Shown here piece by piece: positions 56,655 to 64,000 of a DNA stretch of 64,000 bases. Origin of the DNA: Enterococcus sp. BWR-S5 (GTDB lineage Bacteria > Bacillota > Bacilli > Lactobacillales > Enterococcaceae); the NCBI RefSeq assembly GCF_016745255.1, contig NZ_JADOEQ010000011.1:62001-126000 (forward strand), read 5' to 3'. The position numbers and the translations under genes are program-made. A model generated the notes under the pieces. That model was not told where the DNA came from and searched no databases. It was given only the letters and a program-made list of their open reading frames with translations. Position 1 is the first letter of the stretch; each line of letters begins with the position of its first letter.

Positions 56655-57632
56655 TTGAAAATAACAATTGAACAATCCTATATCTGCGAAGCCGCTATTG
56701 CTGCTTCCTATTTGGCAAAAAAAAATACAAAGGAACTGCTTCCTTTTTTTTCAGAGAAAGAGCTTGAGAATTGGTCCAAGCACTATGAGAACTTTCTGAA
56801 TCAGCAGAATCAGATGTATTTTCCGATGCTGTTTCTTTGGGATTTTCTCAGTGAAATGCCGAACAAAAACGATTTAAAAGGTCTTTTTACTGCCATTAGT
56901 CGTTTATCAGAAACAGAGCTGCTGATAAAAATGCTTCCTGGGTTGTCTCCGAAAGAAATCGAGGAGAGACAATTTTCTTTTGAGAAGGCATACTCCGGCT
57001 TCAAAACAGAGGCTGCTTTCCAAGAATTTTTGAATAAGCCCAGAGAGATGTTCCAAGTTGCTGAACAGCTTTTGACAGAACTCTCACAAGATACCTTTTT
57101 GAAAAAGGTGACGATACCCAAAGAAGAATTTCAAGCAGCTGAAGCATGGTTAACTACCCTAACCCAAAAATCAAGCTATTTGGACATGCTACGGACAGTC
57201 ACAGGAAAGCCGCTTCCTGCCTTTCCGGAACCGAAAGAAGCCGTCTTAATTCCGACCAAACTCTATTACATACCGGTTATCGCTCATTCAGAAGATTTTT
57301 CCAAGCAGCTGCTGACTTTCCCAGTTGCTTTTGCCGGACCGGAGGAAGTAAGGATTTCACGCGAACGGGCGGTCAAGACCTTGAAGGTGCTCGCAGACGA
57401 AACACGTCTGGCGCTAATTGAGCTGCTGCTGCAAAAAAGCTACTCGGGCAAAGAGCTGGCAGAGCTGCTTGCTATTCGCCCCGCTTCAATCTCTCACCAT
57501 ATTCAACAATTACGTGAAGCTGGTTTACTGATGGAGTATCGTGAAGGAAATACCAAGTTTTTTGGTATCAATAAACGCATTCTTCGTCAGACACAGGACT
57601 ATTTGGAACACATGAAAATAAAAAGCCATTGA
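56655..57632 (+). CDS. ArsR-type regulator with long N-terminal domain
   Basis: A 325-residue protein whose C-terminal 75 residues are a winged helix of ArsR type (VKTLKVLADETRLALIELLLQKSYSGKELAELLAIRPASISHHIQQLREAGLLMEY). The N-terminal 240 residues are largely helical and of unknown fold. TTG 56655 is used, with GCAGGAG 11 bases upstream; a TTG at 56580 has no site. It precedes an ABC-2 exporter operon on the same strand, and the 44-bp palindrome between them is a likely target. Confidence 0.78.
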   Translation: MKITIEQSYICEAAIAASYLAKKNTKELLPFFSEKELENWSKHYENFLNQQNQMYFPMLFLWDFLSEMPNKNDLKGLFTAISRLSETELLIKMLPGLSPKEIEERQFSFEKAYSGFKTEAAFQEFLNKPREMFQVAEQLLTELSQDTFLKKVTIPKEEFQAAEAWLTTLTQKSSYLDMLRTVTGKPLPAFPEPKEAVLIPTKLYYIPVIAHSEDFSKQLLTFPVAFAGPEEVRISRERAVKTLKVLADETRLALIELLLQKSYSGKELAELLAIRPASISHHIQQLREAGLLMEYREGNTKFFGINKRILRQTQDYLEHMKIKSH

Positions 57633-57650
57633 CTTTCCACAGCTCAAACA

Positions 57651-57694
57651 ATAGAATTAGACAAACATCTAATTAGATGTTTGTCTAATTCTAT
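57651..57694. promoter_or_regulatory. 44-bp perfect palindrome before the ABC-2 exporter operon
   Basis: Bases 57651-57672 are the exact reverse complement of 57673-57694. Each half contains ATTAGA-N6-TCTAAT, so the element is two overlapping copies of an 18-bp imperfect palindrome. No T run follows, so it is more likely an operator than a terminator. It lies 18 bases after the regulator stop and 17 before the exporter start. Confidence 0.75.
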
Positions 57695-57711
57695 ATAAAG
57701 AAGGTGTTTTT

Positions 57712-58509
57712 TTGTTTGCAATCATACGTAGAAATTGGCAAATGTACCGTCGCTATTTTCCATTTACATTATTTATTAATCGAATTTTAGGTTCAGCCTT
57801 TCAGCTAGTCAGTGTTTGGTTGATTGCCAATTTTCTTTTTAACAATCGAGTGGATTCATTGACTGCGGGCTATATGACAACCGCTCACTATTTTACTTAT
57901 GCAGCGATTGGTATTCTTTTTTATAACTTGGGCGTTGCAACCTTAATGAATGTTGGGCGCGCATTAATCACGGAAGTACGTGAAGGCACTTTGATGAGTC
58001 TTTTGATTACACCCTACAAGGTTTTTCAGTATTTTTCCGGTGTCTTTTTGGAGCAGCTTTGGCGGACGCTCTTGGAGTTCGCTGCATTGTTTGGAATCAG
58101 TAAACTGTTAGATGCCGACTTTTCAACAATCAGCCTCGGGGCTTGGACAGCAGGGATTGCCTTTACTATTTGGGTATCCTTCGGTATGAGTATCTTTCTT
58201 GCCAATATTATGCTTCAGCTAAGAGATACGTATATCAGTCAGAACACTTTATTTATCCTTATCTATCTCGTCTCCGGCATTACCTTTCCTAAGGAAATAC
58301 TGCCAAAATTTTTACAATGGATTGGGAATCTTCTCCCCTTAACTCAGGCCCTGGAAGCCTTTCGTATCCTTTGCTTTCGGCCGGAAAAATACAACCAGCT
58401 TGCCTCACTCTTTATCGTCGGACTGCTTAGCTCTTCTCTCTACTTGTTGGCAGGACTGTACTGGTATAGAAAAACGGAACAGAAAATCATCAGCTACATT
58501 TTTGAATAG
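57712..58509 (+). CDS. ABC-2 type transporter permease (first)
   Basis: A 265-residue membrane protein with six helices of the ABC-2/NodJ-DrrB type; LITEVREGTLMSLLITPYKVFQYFSGVFLEQL is the typical loop. The start is a TTG at 57712 with AAGGTG upstream. It is the first of three exporter genes: permease, ATPase, permease. Cargo is unknown; such two-permease systems move drugs, lipids or peptides. Confidence 0.87.
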   Translation: MFAIIRRNWQMYRRYFPFTLFINRILGSAFQLVSVWLIANFLFNNRVDSLTAGYMTTAHYFTYAAIGILFYNLGVATLMNVGRALITEVREGTLMSLLITPYKVFQYFSGVFLEQLWRTLLEFAALFGISKLLDADFSTISLGAWTAGIAFTIWVSFGMSIFLANIMLQLRDTYISQNTLFILIYLVSGITFPKEILPKFLQWIGNLLPLTQALEAFRILCFRPEKYNQLASLFIVGLLSSSLYLLAGLYWYRKTEQKIISYIFE

Positions 58510-58519
58510 GAGTGAAACT

Positions 58520-59494
58520 ATGTTAGAAGCAGCCCACCTTTATAAACAATACACCACCAAGACCCGCTTAGGACTTTTTAAAAGCGAAAAAATAACAAAG
58601 CAGGCAACAACGGATATTTCGCTGACTATCCCACCTGGGAAAATCATTGGGGTACTAGGAGAAAATGGCGCTGGGAAAACAACATTGATAAAAATGTTGA
58701 CGACACTATTACTGCCAGACTCGGGAACCATCCAATTAGATGGCGAAGATATCAATCAACAACTGAAAAAAACACGTAAGCGAATCAACATGATTGCCGG
58801 AGGAGAACGCAATATTTACTGGCGGCTAAACGCATTGGAAAATTTACACTATTTCGGCTCTCTATATGAGTTGCCGAAGAAGACTATCGACGAACGTTCT
58901 GAACAGCTGTTAAAGCAATTCGAGCTTTGGGAAAAGCGGCATATCCCCGTGGAGCAGTTTTCTAAAGGGATGAAACAGCGGCTGCAAATCGCCAAAGGAC
59001 TGATTAATAATCCTGATTATCTCTTCTTGGATGAGCCGACACTTGGACTGGATGTTCAGATTGCGAAAGAACTGCGACAGACAATCAAACAGCTGGCAAC
59101 ACAGGACGGTAAAGGAATCCTGCTGACCACCCACTACATGGCTGAGGCGGAAGAGCTTTGCGATTATATTTATATTATCGATAACGGTGCTATTTTGTTG
59201 TCTGGAACGAAAGAAGAGATTTTCTCTCAACTGAATTTGACAAAGCAGGTGGTTTTCACTGTGCCCCTTTCAGATACTGAAGTGCTCAACCAATACCTGT
59301 CCGATTGGTCTGACCCCTTTGAAATAATTGAAAAGGATGACATGCTGGAAGTCCGCCTTTTTACTAATCAGCCGGATCTGCGTAAAATCATTAATTTCTT
59401 TTCTGATAAAAATATCGACCTGCTGCAGATAGAAATCATCGACCCCACCTTAGAATCTGCCCTGCTAGCGTCGAAGGAAAGGAGCGTTGAATAA
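58520..59494 (+). CDS. ABC-2 exporter ATP-binding protein
   Basis: A 324-residue ATPase: Walker A GENGAGKTTLIKML, signature FSKGMKQRLQIAKGL (FSKGM in place of LSGGQ, usual in this group), Walker B YLFLDEPTLGLD and H-loop LTTHYMAEAEEL. The opening LYKQYTTKTRLGLFKSEK with a long loop before Walker A is typical of the NatA/DrrA-like subgroup. ATG 58520 follows TAGGAG. Its stop overlaps the next permease start by one base. Confidence 0.92.
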   Translation: MLEAAHLYKQYTTKTRLGLFKSEKITKQATTDISLTIPPGKIIGVLGENGAGKTTLIKMLTTLLLPDSGTIQLDGEDINQQLKKTRKRINMIAGGERNIYWRLNALENLHYFGSLYELPKKTIDERSEQLLKQFELWEKRHIPVEQFSKGMKQRLQIAKGLINNPDYLFLDEPTLGLDVQIAKELRQTIKQLATQDGKGILLTTHYMAEAEELCDYIYIIDNGAILLSGTKEEIFSQLNLTKQVVFTVPLSDTEVLNQYLSDWSDPFEIIEKDDMLEVRLFTNQPDLRKIINFFSDKNIDLLQIEIIDPTLESALLASKERSVE

Positions 59495-60294
59495 TGAACC
59501 TCCTACTCTTGCTTAAGGCTGAGCTGCGGCGAACCTTTTTGAATGATAGTATCAACAGCTTTTACCTTTTCTCCATGATTCTGTGGCCAATCGTTTCTTT
59601 TATCCAACTGAGCTATAACTACCAGATTTTCCCTATTGACTCACTGAAAATCTCTGGTATTCATTCTCAGAAGGAACTATTGTATTTTGTTTTTATCGGC
59701 TACTGTGCACTGACCTTCTTTCAAAATATCGTCCAAAGCGCTTGGCGCTTGGGCTATGAGCGACAGCAAGGAACACTCAGCCAGATTTTCATGACACCGG
59801 TCAATAAGCTGAAATGGCTGTACAGTCGAACCTTTGCCATGCTTTTTGGTAATGCCTGGTTTTTCCTGTTACTATTCGTTTTAGGAAATTTATGGTACTC
59901 AGGGATAACCAGCCATAGTCTTTTAACTGCTCTGCTTTCAGCCGTTCTGATTAGTATTGGCGGATTAATTTGGGGTGCTTTTATCGTCAGCTTTTTTGTA
60001 ATTTTGAGGGATGGAACGATTCTTTATGTATTTTTAGAAGGACCTCAAGAAGCCTTCAGCGGAGTAAAAGTTCCATTATCCGTTTCTCCCATACTGATTC
60101 AGTTTATTGGTTCTCTTTTCCCTTTATCTTATACAATCATGCTTTTGCGTCATTTATTGATTACGAAACAAAATTTTACTACTGAAGCTTTATGCTTTGT
60201 CGGTATCAACCTCTTTCTGGTGCTGTTGACCAGAATCATTTTGAGCTATGGGGAAACCTACATGCGAAAAACCGGAAACTTTGATTTATACTGA
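59494..60294 (+). CDS. ABC-2 type transporter permease (second)
   Basis: A 266-residue membrane protein with six helices and the loop RLGYERQQGTLSQIFMTPVNKLKWLYSRTF that parallels the first permease. AAAGGAGCG lies before the ATG, which shares a base with the ATPase stop. The two permeases and the ATPase should form one heterodimeric exporter. Confidence 0.87.
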   Translation: MNLLLLLKAELRRTFLNDSINSFYLFSMILWPIVSFIQLSYNYQIFPIDSLKISGIHSQKELLYFVFIGYCALTFFQNIVQSAWRLGYERQQGTLSQIFMTPVNKLKWLYSRTFAMLFGNAWFFLLLFVLGNLWYSGITSHSLLTALLSAVLISIGGLIWGAFIVSFFVILRDGTILYVFLEGPQEAFSGVKVPLSVSPILIQFIGSLFPLSYTIMLLRHLLITKQNFTTEALCFVGINLFLVLLTRIILSYGETYMRKTGNFDLY

Positions 60295-60352
60295 TTTCAT
60301 ACATTCGGCAATCTCAAGAGTAAGTAATCTGCACGCTGGAAACAGCTATTGA

Positions 60353-60381
60353 TTGAGTCCAGCCAAGAAACAACGTATAAT
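60353..60381 (+). promoter_or_regulatory. promoter of the Mga-like regulator gene
   Basis: TTGAGT (60353-60358) and TATAAT (60376-60381) are 17 bp apart. Confidence 0.7.
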
Positions 60382-60400
60382 TTGAGTAACCAAACGGAGA

Positions 60401-60412
60401 GGGGCGAACCCC
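60401..60412 (+). promoter_or_regulatory. hairpin between ribosome binding site and start codon
   Basis: GGGG-CGAA-CCCC at 60401-60412 abuts the GGAGAG ribosome binding site and ends one base before the ATG at 60414. Formed in mRNA it would cover the initiation region. Confidence 0.5.
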
Positions 60413-60413
60413 G

Positions 60414-61865
60414 ATGTATTCACTAGCCAAACGATTGATTACTGAAAAAGATATTCGCAGGAAAGTCGCGCTGCTGGAAAACCTAGTCAACCATCCTCAG
60501 CTCACTGCCAGAGAACTAGCTGAGCGTATCCAGACAACACAGCGCACGGTGTTCAATGATATACAAGGACTACGAATGGAGCTGCCGGAAGGCTGGTCAT
60601 TAGAGGCAGACGGCAACAATGGACTTTCTCTTACCTCCACTGAACATGCCACAACCAACGAAGTCTGGGAATATTTCATGAAGGATTCCATTAGCATTCA
60701 AATTATCAGAGAGCTGCTTTCTTCAAAAAGTGTCCAGGTTCAATCCTTTTTGCATGCACAAGGAATTTCGTTTGAAACCCTGAAACGCCATCTAAACAAA
60801 CTGAATAAAGAATTGAAGGCTTTTCAATTAAAAATCAGTGTATCTGGTGCTTCCTTTGAATGGGCAGGTGATGAATCAAGTATCCGTATTTTCTACCATC
60901 GCCTTCTGTTGCCTTTTACACATAATAATTTCTTTTTTGATGAGTACCCGATTCACCAAGCCAATTATGCACATTTCTTACGCCGAATTAACCGAACACT
61001 ATTGAAAGTAGATACGGAGGAGGTTTTCGGGACCTGCTGGTTTTTCATTAACACGATTCGAATAAAATCAGGCTGTCTAATTGAAGATATGACCTTTGAG
61101 AAGAACGATATACTGTTCAACCTTTATCAGGAAGAATTGGAAAAACTCTATATCTTAGAGGGCATACACCTGAATCCAACAGAAGCCTTTTTTGCCTTCT
61201 TTGCTTTTATGGAAAGCTGGAATTACAGTACTCCGCCAACAGATGAATTAAAAAATATTCTGCTGAAGAATTACGAACTGCTTTACTCTGCTTGCGGACA
61301 GTTTATGAATCAGCTGATTGAAAAATTACATCAGCCAAAGCTTGAGGATTCACCTTTATTGGATAATTTAGTTCTGTTTTTATTGAAGTACTATGAATCA
61401 CGGCGATTATCTGATAGATTCTTGTTGGAATATCAAGAACTATTTCCTTTCAGCCAGCAACGATTTCCGGCGCTTTATCAGCTAATCCAGAAAGAAGTAG
61501 CCAGTTATGAGCTGACCTATCTGCCTCATTCAGGCTATGTACTGAATACCATCACACTACTGGTGCGAGAAGCCATGTATCTTGTCAGTCCCAAACAAAT
61601 TACCGCTTATTTCCTTTTTCAAGGCGAGCCTGCGTGGAAGAACTTTCTTTTCAGAGAGCTGCAGGACCTCACAGGAAATCGAGTACAGGTGGAAGCTGTT
61701 AATACGGATGGACTTGAGAATGCTCAGTTAACAGAGAACGATTTGATTATTTCCAACTATCCGTTGGCGAAGAAATATAAGCAGACCATCGTGTATATTT
61801 CATCAATCCCCACTCAAAATGAGCTGCAGGAATTGCGTGAACTGATTGTGCCACTTTACTTATAA
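60414..61865 (+). CDS. Mga-like helix-turn-helix transcriptional regulator
   Basis: A 483-residue regulator. The N-terminal winged helices show RRKVALLENLVNHPQLTARELAERIQTTQRTVFNDIQGL and, later, SKSVQVQSFLHAQGISFETLKRHLNKLNKEL, the Mga-type pair. The middle 250 residues are helical and PRD-like but lack clear phospho-histidines; the last 80 residues (ITAYFLFQGEPAWKNFLFRELQDL) resemble the EIIB-like end. Mga-family proteins in enterococci control surface and sugar genes. It stands alone; its targets may be the flanking genes or distant. Confidence 0.82.
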   Translation: MYSLAKRLITEKDIRRKVALLENLVNHPQLTARELAERIQTTQRTVFNDIQGLRMELPEGWSLEADGNNGLSLTSTEHATTNEVWEYFMKDSISIQIIRELLSSKSVQVQSFLHAQGISFETLKRHLNKLNKELKAFQLKISVSGASFEWAGDESSIRIFYHRLLLPFTHNNFFFDEYPIHQANYAHFLRRINRTLLKVDTEEVFGTCWFFINTIRIKSGCLIEDMTFEKNDILFNLYQEELEKLYILEGIHLNPTEAFFAFFAFMESWNYSTPPTDELKNILLKNYELLYSACGQFMNQLIEKLHQPKLEDSPLLDNLVLFLLKYYESRRLSDRFLLEYQELFPFSQQRFPALYQLIQKEVASYELTYLPHSGYVLNTITLLVREAMYLVSPKQITAYFLFQGEPAWKNFLFRELQDLTGNRVQVEAVNTDGLENAQLTENDLIISNYPLAKKYKQTIVYISSIPTQNELQELRELIVPLYL

Positions 61866-61871
61866 GAAAAT

Positions 61872-61924
61872 AAAAACAGTGCTTGAAGCAGCAACTTTCA
61901 TTTGCCCTTCAAGCACTGTTTTTA
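61872..61924. terminator. bidirectional terminator
   Basis: AAAAACAGTGCTTGAAG (61872-61888) pairs perfectly with 61907-61923 between the Mga-like gene and the convergent GNAT gene. Confidence 0.92.
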
Positions 61925-61937
61925 TCAGCTATCTCCC

Positions 61938-62372
61938 CTATTTTCCCAATACAATCAAATTAGATAATTGATGAAAACCGTTTTTAAGATAAAATTCTTC
62001 TGCAGGAACGCCTTTTTCCGTATTCAGAATCATGCCATCCAAACCAAGCTTGCTGATTTCCTCCTCAATCCCAGCTAAAAAGGCACTACCAATCCCTTTT
62101 CCCAGAAAATCGACTTTGACACAAAACTCATCAATATAATACTCGACCCCATTAATCCATGGCTTTTTCATTCCCAAGCAAAGACCGACCAGTTCTCCGT
62201 TTTTCAATGCCGCAAAGTTCAAGTAACAGGACTCTGCCATAAAATTTCTGATAAGCGTTTCTACCTGCTCAAAGGATTCATACTCTTCATTCCATGGCTC
62301 TTGACTGAATACCGAAATATACAAATCCGCGGCTGCTTTTACTTGCTCTTCCGTTAAATATTGAACGTCCAC
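61938..62372 (-). CDS. GNAT family N-acetyltransferase
   Basis: A 144-residue acetyl-CoA-dependent transferase. Motif A is EFCVKVDFLGKGIGSAFLAGIEEEI (the GKGIGS pyrophosphate loop), motif B is AEEFYLKNGF. The start is taken as GTG 62372, with AGAGG 7 bases upstream; a TTG at 62402 would add ten residues without a ribosome binding site. Acceptor is unknown. It lies 46 bases after the DUF7832-like gene and is probably co-transcribed with it. Confidence 0.82.
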   Translation of the reverse strand: MDVQYLTEEQVKAAADLYISVFSQEPWNEEYESFEQVETLIRNFMAESCYLNFAALKNGELVGLCLGMKKPWINGVEYYIDEFCVKVDFLGKGIGSAFLAGIEEEISKLGLDGMILNTEKGVPAEEFYLKNGFHQLSNLIVLGK

Positions 62373-62418
62373 CAGCGCACCTCTATTCTCCACTTTTTCC
62401 AATTCGCTTGTTTCTAAT

Positions 62419-62883
62419 TTACTCCGCTTGAAATACTAAAAATTCTTGATAGCGTTGATCAATAATTGCTTTTACTACCTTATAATTTTCCTCCGAAAAA
62501 ATGATGCCGTAATCTGATGCCTCCACGCCTTGCATATGCTGCAGCGTTAGTGTGCTATAGTCGGACAGATAATCCCCATAGTTATCAGCAAACTTACTAT
62601 TTCCTTCATAATAGTAATCTGCAAATGTGGCACCATCATCATTAAAATCTTCTGCTAACAATACGCCATCATTGAATTCAAATAGCAGCTCCAGCGCACT
62701 ATACTTGCCGATTTTAACGGCTGCGACTTCCTCTGCCATGTCATCCAGCAAGTCTTCTCCTGCAAAATTGCTCTCCAACATCCAACGGTAAAAAAATGCA
62801 ATATGAACACCGCCCTGCTCAATCGCAATCTCCTTTGGGAAGTCCTTAGCATCAAAATGCCATTTAGCTTTATCATAGGCCAT
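62419..62883 (-). CDS. DUF7832-like protein of unknown function
   Basis: A 154-residue acidic cytosolic protein. Its opening AYDKAKWHFDAKDFPKEI followed by GGVHIAFFYRWMLE fits a widespread small family (DUF7832) whose members appear in many bacteria and are sometimes found near toxin or immunity loci. No catalytic residues are evident. AAAGGAGG precedes the ATG. It is followed by the GNAT gene. Function is unknown, and an immunity role is only a possibility. Confidence 0.7.
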   Translation of the reverse strand: MAYDKAKWHFDAKDFPKEIAIEQGGVHIAFFYRWMLESNFAGEDLLDDMAEEVAAVKIGKYSALELLFEFNDGVLLAEDFNDDGATFADYYYEGNSKFADNYGDYLSDYSTLTLQHMQGVEASDYGIIFSEENYKVVKAIIDQRYQEFLVFQAE

Positions 62884-63351
62884 TTCTTCTATTCCTCCTT
62901 TATTGAATCAACTCACTCTTTTCTATAGTGTAATAGAGCTGACTGCCTACAGCAAGGAGAAGTTGACCTCAATTTTCACTATGTCCTATTTTTTCACTTA
63001 GCGTGGGCACTAGTCACTACTCCGTAAAACATAAAAAAAGTGGTGGGACAAAAGAAGTGTGTGTGTTTCCTAAATTGGTTGGTAGCAAATCCTGTGCCCC
63101 TGTTTCCCGTTTTATGTAAAAACGTCACAGTCATTGCTTGTTCCTATGAATCATACGAAATCACCTATCATCAGATAATGCGCCATTGTTTGCTATGAAA
63201 GAATTGGGCCTGCTCTTCTGATAAATGGTTTCCCTACAATCCTATTATGTGCATTCTTATTCTTGTGTTTCCCTATTCCTCGTAATTTCCTCAGCAACAT
63301 TGATTCGTGTGCAATTGTGACAAGCGTATTCTTCCCCTAGTGTGTTGCGAT
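62884..63351. other. 468-base gene-free stretch
   Basis: No frame with a ribosome binding site was found. It contains ACATAAAA near 63030 and its complement TTTTATGT near 63111, and between them AAAAAAAGTGGTGGGACAAA, which resembles the ends of short GTGGGACA repeats scattered in enterococcal intergenic regions. No terminator is clear for the P-type ATPase that ends at 63352. Confidence 0.4.
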
Positions 63352-64000
63352 TTACGCCACCACCTCCTTTGCTTTTTTCTTTCTAATCTTCTTAGTAATC
63401 AGCTTCTCAAGCTCTACGATTAGGAAAATTCCAAAGGTATTCAACAGGATAGAAATGTGTTGCGAGCTCGTTAACACGGTGATTCCAATTGCCTGCTGTG
63501 CAATCGGTACGAACAGCACAACGCCCTGCAATACGGCCAAACATGCCAATGAAATGAAGATTGCTTTGTTTTTTAACATCGCCTTATTGATTGAAGGATC
63601 AAGCAGCTCCCGACAGTTCAGCATATAGAACGCCTGTGCCAATACAATGCTTTGCAGCAACATGGTCTGTTGAACAAGCTGACTCTCTGCCTGCATCGCA
63701 ATCAAGTATGCCGGAACAGTGATTAATAAGGAGACATAAACAATTCTGAAAATACTGTAGCCTGAAAGCATCGGCGCTTTGGGATCACGTGGTGCCCGCT
63801 CCATAATCTTCTCATTTGCCGGTTCAAATCCCAATGCGTAAGACAGCGTGATTGTTGTCACCATGTTTACCCATAAAATCTGAACGGGTGTCAACGGAAG
63901 CGGCAGGTTAGTCATCAGAGCGAAAATCACGATTAATCCTTGAGCTAAAGCAGTTGGTAAGAAAAAGTTAATCGTCTTTTTCAAGTTATCAAAGATTCGT
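63352..64000 (-). CDS. P2-type cation-transporting ATPase, C-terminal part (runs off window)
   Basis: The last 215 codons of a P-type ATPase; the frame continues past 64000 without a start. From the window edge RIFDNLKKTINFFLPTALAQG is the stalk and M5, then VQILWVNMVTTITLSYALGFEPANEKIMERAPRDPKAPMLS is the M6 region and loop, followed by M7-M10 and a Lys-rich end (ITKKIRKKKAKEVVA). The M6 motif WVNMVTTITLSYALGFEP differs from the NLVNDSLPAIALGMEK of the Mn/Ca-type pump at 22566, so the ion is likely different. The headpiece motifs are outside the window. Confidence 0.88.
   Translation of the reverse strand, partial: RIFDNLKKTINFFLPTALAQGLIVIFALMTNLPLPLTPVQILWVNMVTTITLSYALGFEPANEKIMERAPRDPKAPMLSGYSIFRIVYVSLLITVPAYLIAMQAESQLVQQTMLLQSIVLAQAFYMLNCRELLDPSINKAMLKNKAIFISLACLAVLQGVVLFVPIAQQAIGITVLTSSQHISILLNTFGIFLIVELEKLITKKIRKKKAKEVVA

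Overview
The window is 64 kb of a low-GC Gram-positive chromosome. Gene content (kdpFABC-DE, LytR-CpsA-Psr protein, ECF transporter, AraR-type arabinose genes, Mga-like regulator, PTS EIIBCA, many short lipoproteins), strong AGGAGG-type ribosome binding sites, frequent TTG/GTG starts and T-rich terminators point to the Lactobacillales, most likely an Enterococcus (species not resolved; this is inference from gene content). No rRNA, tRNA, CRISPR, prophage or intact insertion sequence was seen, so the window reads as ordinary to accessory chromosome rich in transport and sugar catabolism.

Layout. 1-5 kb: start of an ABC ATPase divergent from a TetR regulator, a DUF2809 membrane protein, an LCP-like gene broken by an in-frame TAG, an intact LCP protein, two VOC proteins and a lipoprotein. 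5.3-9.2 kb: an NMT1/SsuA-type ABC importer split over two divergent operons (unknown protein-permease-ATPase; deacetylase-binding lipoprotein). 9.4-13.8 kb: a Fur-box operon with an unknown 388-residue protein, ECF S, T and fused A subunits, and an IsdG-like haem monooxygenase; this is the best candidate for a little-described iron/haem acquisition module. 14.6-22.4 kb: kdpFABC with kdpDE. 22.5-25.6 kb: a P2-type ATPase behind a yybP-ykoY (Mn2+) riboswitch. 25.6-27.8 kb: FMN reductase and a serine hydrolase.

28-45.8 kb is one arabinose/arabino-oligosaccharide region: an AraR-controlled araB-araD-araA-galM operon, and a second operon (GH51, binding protein, two permeases, DUF624, GH51, GH43, GH51, DUF6171) with a perfect-spacing promoter and a cre site, divergent from an ArsR-type regulator; araR itself lies further on. 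Imported oligosaccharides would be cut by the intracellular GH51/GH43 enzymes and the arabinose taken through AraA, AraB and AraD to xylulose-5-phosphate. The importer has no ATPase gene here.

46-51.9 kb: a DUF805 protein and a PTS sugar operon (EIIBCA, DUF7916-like TIM barrel, RpiB, Rpe/AlsE-like) controlled by a divergent LacI regulator with three GAGTNANCG-type operators. 52-56.2 kb: AbgT transporter and a three-gene operon of exported protein, response regulator and histidine kinase. 56.3-60.3 kb: ArsR-type regulator and ABC-2 exporter separated by a 44-bp perfect palindrome. 60.4-64 kb: Mga-like regulator, GNAT acetyltransferase, DUF7832-like protein and the 3' part of another P-type ATPase running off the window.
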